9,876 nucleotides of DNA, from NCBI GenBank assembly GCA_937967875.1, contig CALBTQ010000469.1:1-9876 (forward strand), read 5' to 3'. Under the pieces are notes generated by a model, which was given only the letters and a program-made list of their open reading frames with translations, was not told where the DNA came from and did no database searches. This document shows positions 6,557-9,876 of the stretch, one piece after another. Numbering within the stretch: the stretch's first letter is position 1; every line of letters begins with the position of its first letter. The position numbers were made by a program, and so were the translations under genes. This DNA comes from an uncultured Pseudomonadota bacterium. Lineage in GTDB: Bacteria > Lernaellota > Lernaellaia > Lernaellales > Lernaellaceae.

Positions 6557-7909
6557 ATGCGTGTACTGTTGATCGCCAGTCGGACAAGTTTTCATAACCG
6601 GGCGACGCCAATCTTCCCGCTGGGACTGGCCTATCTGGGCACGTATCTCGAGCGCCGGGGAGGCGTGCAGGTTACGTTGATCGATCTGAACACGGCGACC
6701 GATCCGCACGCGGCATTGCGGCAGGCCCTGGAGGGCGGACCGTTCCCGTTCATCGGTGTGGGGTGGCGCAACTACACCTATTACGGACTGTCGCGGGTGG
6801 ACGCATTTTTGCAAACGGTGCGGGAGGTTAAGATCCTGTCGCCGGAGAGCAAGATCATCTGCGGCGGACCGGCCTTTTCCCTGTTCGCCAAACAGATGTT
6901 CGCCCTGAGTCCGCACATCGATTTCGGCGTCGTCGGCGACGGCGAGAAGCCGCTGGCGGCCATTGTAAACGGCGATTATCGGCAAACGCCCGGCGTGGTT
7001 TTTCGCGACGGACCCGACGGCGCCGTGATCGAAAATCCAGGCCTGAATCCGGTGGACCTCGACGATCTGCCCTTGCCGCGACGCGATTGGCCGACGCTGA
7101 ATCTTTCCGCTTACGAACTGTTGAATATGCAAACATCGCGCGGCTGCGATCGCAAATGCGGTTTCTGTGTCCGTCCGCGCATCAATCAATCGACGATCAC
7201 CCCATATCCGCGCGAGCGAATCCAGGCCGAGATCGAGATGCTGGAGGCTGTCGGCGCCACCGGGGTTTTCATCGTCGATCCATACGTAAACCGCAACAAG
7301 CAGCAGATAATCGAACTGGCCGGTCTGTTTCGCAAGGCGACTATTCCGTGGTGGACCGGACAGTTCAAACCGAACGTTTTCGACGAGGAAATCGCTGCAG
7401 CCTTCGTAGCTTCGCGGATTAAATATCCGATTTTCGGCATCGAAAGCGGCTCTCGATCGTATCTACCCAAGGTCAACGGCGGTTTTTCCTACGAAGATTT
7501 TCAGCGGACGGTGCGATTATGCCCTGCCGGTCTCAAGCCGATTTTCACGTTCATGATCGGCATGCCGAACGAGACTATGGCCGATACGGTCGCCACCTTG
7601 ATGACCCTTGGCGGCCTGGCCCTGCGCGGCAAACGGGTCGTGATGGAGCCTTACATCGACTATCCGTATTCGCCTTTTTCCAACGCGGAAAGACGCGATC
7701 CGGCAACGTGGGATCCACAGCATGTTTCGGTGCGCAGCCGGTTCGGTCGGGTGTTTTACGCCGGGCTGAAACTGTTCACGAAAATAATGTCGGAAAACGT
7801 TCTCTCCCCATTCATCTCTGCAAACAAAAAAGCCGTTGCCCCTAATATGGAATTCGTTTTACCCTCGCAACCGAAGCAAAGCGAATCGACAACGTCAACA
7901 TGGGAATAA
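6557..7909 (+). CDS. B12-binding domain radical SAM protein, second copy type
   Basis: This 450-residue protein has a cobalamin-binding-like N-terminal domain (about 1-135) that opens with MRVLLIASRTSFHN, has a PLGLAYLGTYLE helix and contains GDGEK (127-131). The radical SAM core follows, with cluster ligands C197, C201 and C204 in RGCDRKCGFC, then GIESGS (294-299) and FMIGMPNET (332-340). It belongs to the same superfamily as the protein at 1912-3354 but differs clearly: the YPGTPLYD motif is absent (the region reads PYIDYPYSPFSN) and the B12 loops differ. It is therefore not a recent tandem duplicate. The reaction is probably radical methylation or rearrangement of a lipid or sugar; the substrate is unknown. 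The final 45 or so residues are low in GC and look unstructured. It lies 12 nt after the methyltransferase and 16 nt before the GT39-like gene, apparently in one operon. Confidence 0.9.
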   Translation: MRVLLIASRTSFHNRATPIFPLGLAYLGTYLERRGGVQVTLIDLNTATDPHAALRQALEGGPFPFIGVGWRNYTYYGLSRVDAFLQTVREVKILSPESKIICGGPAFSLFAKQMFALSPHIDFGVVGDGEKPLAAIVNGDYRQTPGVVFRDGPDGAVIENPGLNPVDLDDLPLPRRDWPTLNLSAYELLNMQTSRGCDRKCGFCVRPRINQSTITPYPRERIQAEIEMLEAVGATGVFIVDPYVNRNKQQIIELAGLFRKATIPWWTGQFKPNVFDEEIAAAFVASRIKYPIFGIESGSRSYLPKVNGGFSYEDFQRTVRLCPAGLKPIFTFMIGMPNETMADTVATLMTLGGLALRGKRVVMEPYIDYPYSPFSNAERRDPATWDPQHVSVRSRFGRVFYAGLKLFTKIMSENVLSPFISANKKAVAPNMEFVLPSQPKQSESTTSTWE

Positions 7910-7925
7910 CTTTGCGAGCGCCGGG

Positions 7926-9557
7926 ATGACTTCATCGCGCCAATCACGATCGAGTCCGCTCAAGCCGTCGACCTGGCTGATGCTGGGATTGCTGTTGACA
8001 TTGTTCATCGGCACGAACGTGTGGTTCATGTCCAAGCACAATTTCCCGACGCCTTCGGACGAAGTCAATCACGAGCAAACAATTCTCTATTACTATTACA
8101 ACGGCATGGGCCAGGTGCGCACGCTCACTTACCCGCCGCTGTTTTATCTGGTTTCGATCGTCACGCACCACCTCTTGGGCGTGGGTAAACAGGCGAGCAT
8201 CGCGGCGAACATTCCGTTTTGGATCGCGCTGCTGCTGGGCACGTTCGGTCTGACGCGGCGGATCGCCGATTCGCCGGCGGCCGCGTTGTTGGCCTGCCTG
8301 CTGGTGGGCGCGTACCCGTTGACGTCCTCAATGTCGCGTATGGTGATGCTCGATTTCGCGCTGGCCGGCATGGTCGCGCTGGCGATGTGGCTGTTGGTGG
8401 AAAGCGAGGCCTTTGCCCGGCGGAGCATGACGATCGCCTTCGGCGTCGTTTGCGGCCTGGGGATGCTGACGCGTTCGAGTTTCGTGATTTTTCTGGCCGG
8501 GCCGGTCGTGGTGGAACTGATCCGCGCGGTGCGGCGCAGCCGGCGAATCGATACGGAAAAGCCCCGGTACAAGTGGCTCGTTTCCTTCGGCATCGCTATG
8601 AGCCTCGGGTTGCTGATCGCTTCGTATTGGTACAGTCAGAACCTGTCGATGAAAATCGCCAACGGCGTTTTCCGCGTTTCCAACGAAGCGGCGAATCATC
8701 CGGACATCTCGTTTTTCTCGCTGAAGGGATTGTTGTTTTATCCATACGCGCTGACCGACATGGCGATTTCGCCGTGGCTGACCATCGCCCTGCTCGCAGC
8801 CCTGCCCGGCCTGGTCGCACACAAACGGCCGCATCGATGGGTCATGGCGGCCTGGATCGTCGTGCCGTACCTGTTTTTTTCCAACCTCGATTGGAAACTG
8901 GCGCGCTACCTGATTCCGCTGCTGCCCGCGCTGGCGGCGCTCACCGCCAGCGGCTTGTTTGCCTGGCGCAGCCAAGCGGTGCGGATCGTCGCCGGTTCGC
9001 TGACGGCGCTGCTGGCGCTGGGAGTGTGGACCGGACTGACCTTCGGTCTGGCGCAGCCCAAGCACCTGTCGGAGAACGGCTGGGTGCAGGCGCTGACGCC
9101 GTCGGTGCGCTTTAAAACCAGCGATTATCGCGAAGACATCCACGTCGGTCCGCCGGATCGTCAGGCGTTCGGCCTCGAGCAGGTGGGCGCCATCATTAAA
9201 AAGTACGCCGGAAAGTCGCGACCGGTGGTGATCGTGCAGTTCGTCGATACGCCGCCCGGAACAACCCCCTATTATTGCGAGCACTCCATCAACTTCCCGC
9301 TCAGCTACTACCTGACGCGCGAGAACATCAATGCGCGGCTGTACAATTGCGCCTTCGGCCAAAAAGGGACAATCACCTGCGAGCCGCCGGGCTTCGATCC
9401 GGCGACGGACCTGGCGACGGCCGACTTTTTGATCGGCTTCGCGCCCCACGCAACGGCGGCGATCGGCAACGGCGATCAATGGCGCCTGGCCGCGGAATTT
9501 TCCGCACGCGATGTGCGCCGCGAGTTGTATCGCAACGGTACGTTCCTTCCCCAATGA
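7926..9557 (+). CDS. GT39/ArnT-like membrane glycosyltransferase
   Basis: This 543-residue polytopic protein begins with a basic segment and a first membrane helix (about 17-35). The first outer loop has an acidic pair, D45-E46, in PTPSDEVNHEQ, where GT-C enzymes keep their catalytic acid. YPPLFYLV follows, then SRMVMLDFALAGMVALAMW, which matches the R-x-x-x-x-D-x-x-L-A pattern of the PMT/ArnT family. About ten more hydrophobic segments run to about residue 365, and a soluble domain containing three cysteines ends the protein. Such enzymes use polyprenyl-phosphate sugars outside the membrane to glycosylate lipids, glycans or proteins; the acceptor is unknown. I chose ATG 7926 because an upstream in-frame ATG (7836) would lie inside the previous gene and add 30 basic, unlike residues. 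No clear Shine-Dalgarno site is seen before it, so start choice is moderately sure and coupling to the preceding stop is possible. Confidence 0.87.
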   Translation: MTSSRQSRSSPLKPSTWLMLGLLLTLFIGTNVWFMSKHNFPTPSDEVNHEQTILYYYYNGMGQVRTLTYPPLFYLVSIVTHHLLGVGKQASIAANIPFWIALLLGTFGLTRRIADSPAAALLACLLVGAYPLTSSMSRMVMLDFALAGMVALAMWLLVESEAFARRSMTIAFGVVCGLGMLTRSSFVIFLAGPVVVELIRAVRRSRRIDTEKPRYKWLVSFGIAMSLGLLIASYWYSQNLSMKIANGVFRVSNEAANHPDISFFSLKGLLFYPYALTDMAISPWLTIALLAALPGLVAHKRPHRWVMAAWIVVPYLFFSNLDWKLARYLIPLLPALAALTASGLFAWRSQAVRIVAGSLTALLALGVWTGLTFGLAQPKHLSENGWVQALTPSVRFKTSDYREDIHVGPPDRQAFGLEQVGAIIKKYAGKSRPVVIVQFVDTPPGTTPYYCEHSINFPLSYYLTRENINARLYNCAFGQKGTITCEPPGFDPATDLATADFLIGFAPHATAAIGNGDQWRLAAEFSARDVRRELYRNGTFLPQ

Positions 9558-9574
9558 TCCGCCAAAGATCCGCC
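9556..9574 (+). repeat. 8-bp direct repeat, 11-nt period
   Basis: GATCCGCC occurs at 9556-9563 and again at 9567-9574, one helical turn apart, over the stop of the GT39-like gene and just upstream of an extended -10 element. It could be a tandem regulator site, but these words are common in this GC-rich DNA. Confidence 0.3.
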
Positions 9575-9596
9575 TACTGGTCTGTCGCCGAATTTT

Positions 9597-9605
9597 TGTT
9601 ACAAT
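9597..9605 (+). promoter_or_regulatory. Extended -10 promoter element before the last gene
   Basis: TGTTACAAT (TG at 9597-9598, TACAAT at 9600-9605) matches an extended -10 element, which can work with a poor -35. The best -35 at 17 nt is CTGGTC. It lies in the 74-nt gap, with a start predicted near 9612, 20 nt before GTG 9632. It suggests the last gene starts its own transcript. Confidence 0.35.
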
Positions 9606-9622
9606 GACAAGCCAACAACTCG

Positions 9623-9627
9623 GGTGA
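9623..9627 (+). promoter_or_regulatory. SD-like site GGTGA for the last gene
   Basis: GGTGA lies 4 nt before GTG 9632, the same geometry as at 6548-6552. It decides in favour of the GTG start; no in-frame ATG exists between it and the upstream TGA at 9605. Confidence 0.45.
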
Positions 9628-9631
9628 AGCG

Positions 9632-9822
9632 GTGAGCGAAGAAACGCAACAAAACAAAGCGCCGGCCGGTCTGTCGTGGTTGACGGTAGAGGGATTCATC
9701 CTCGCCATCGCGGCCGTGCTGTCGCTGATTCCCGGCATCTGGGAAGTGATCGACAACGAGTACTTGGCACGGGGCATGCGGCAGACGGCGCAATTGATGT
9801 TCGCGGCCAAATACTGGTCGAT
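9632..9822 (+). CDS. Small membrane-anchored protein, 3' truncated
   Basis: Only the first 63 full codons are genomic. The protein has a polar, Gln/Lys-rich N-terminus, one hydrophobic segment at about residues 18-37, then a polar amphipathic stretch, DNEYLARGMRQTAQLMFAAK. I do not recognise a family from this fragment. Adapter begins at 9823, and the apparent tail DRKSVV plus stop at 9842-9844 is encoded by adapter and is not real. The GTG start is supported by GGTGA 4 nt upstream and by an extended -10 element. Same strand as all neighbours, 74 nt after the GT39-like gene. It could be an envelope protein with an N-terminal anchor; no function is assigned. Confidence 0.6.
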
Positions 9823-9876
9823 AGATCGGAAGAGCGTCGTGTAGGGAACGAGTGTAGAGATCGGTGGTCGCCGTAT
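9823..9876 (-). other. Untrimmed Illumina universal adapter (artifact)
   Basis: The sequence begins AGATCGGAAGAGCGTCGTG and continues as the reverse complement of the TruSeq universal (P5-side) adapter up to CCGTAT. It differs from the standard sequence at 9849 and 9859-9861, probably read or assembly errors. No i5 index is present between the read-1 primer and P5 parts. Synthetic, not genomic. Confidence 0.96.

Noticed and set aside
5885..7189. Long open frame on the minus strand across the methyltransferase and second radical SAM gene (434 codons)
   Set aside because: It spans two well-supported plus-strand genes and their gap, and shows no recognisable motif.
7836..7925. Upstream in-frame start for the GT39-like protein
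   Set aside because: It would add 30 basic residues translated over the end of the preceding gene, before a normal short basic N-terminus and first helix that start at 7926.
8328..9554. Long open frame on the minus strand opposite the GT39-like gene (408 codons)
   Set aside because: Arg/Gln-rich low-complexity translation antisense to a clear membrane protein; a codon-bias shadow.

Overview
The window looks like one complete short-read metagenome contig from a GC-rich bacterium. It still carries untrimmed Illumina adapter at both ends (1-45 and 9823-9876), so the biological sequence is 46-9822. High GC, GC-rich codon choice, tightly packed genes and ribosome-binding sites that match the 16S tail point to a bacterium. 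Two cobalamin-type radical SAM enzymes sit beside GT-C membrane glycosyltransferases and a dolichyl-phosphate-mannose-synthase-like GT2. That mix is common in deltaproteobacterial-type and candidate-phylum genomes, but no phylogenetic marker is present and the taxon is not resolved.

Layout, all eight genes on the plus strand: (1) 46-1874, 3' part of a polytopic GT-C-like membrane protein; (2) 1912-3354, B12-binding radical SAM enzyme; (3) 3351-4085, GT2 glycosyltransferase joined to gene 2 by an ATGA overlap; (4) 4162-5868, seven membrane segments followed by a beta-propeller-like repeat domain; (5) 5876-6544, class I SAM-dependent methyltransferase; (6) 6557-7909, second B12-binding radical SAM enzyme; (7) 7926-9557, GT39/ArnT-like glycosyltransferase; (8) 9632-9822, start of a small membrane-anchored protein cut by the contig end. 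Gaps are 37, -4, 76, 7, 12, 16 and 74 nt, which suggests one operon or two to three linked ones. Candidate promoters lie before genes 2, 4, 5 and 8. No RNA gene, mobile element, CRISPR array or convincing terminator was seen, and no gap reaches 300 nt.

Reading them together: GT2 enzymes of this type load a sugar onto a polyprenyl phosphate. GT-C enzymes use such lipid-linked sugars on the outer face of the membrane. Radical SAM-B12 enzymes and the methyltransferase could modify the lipid or the sugar. The simplest inference is a cell-envelope glycolipid or glycan tailoring cluster. The pairing of two radical SAM-B12 enzymes with two GT-C proteins and a membrane/propeller fusion does not match any named pathway I recognise. 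The product is unknown.
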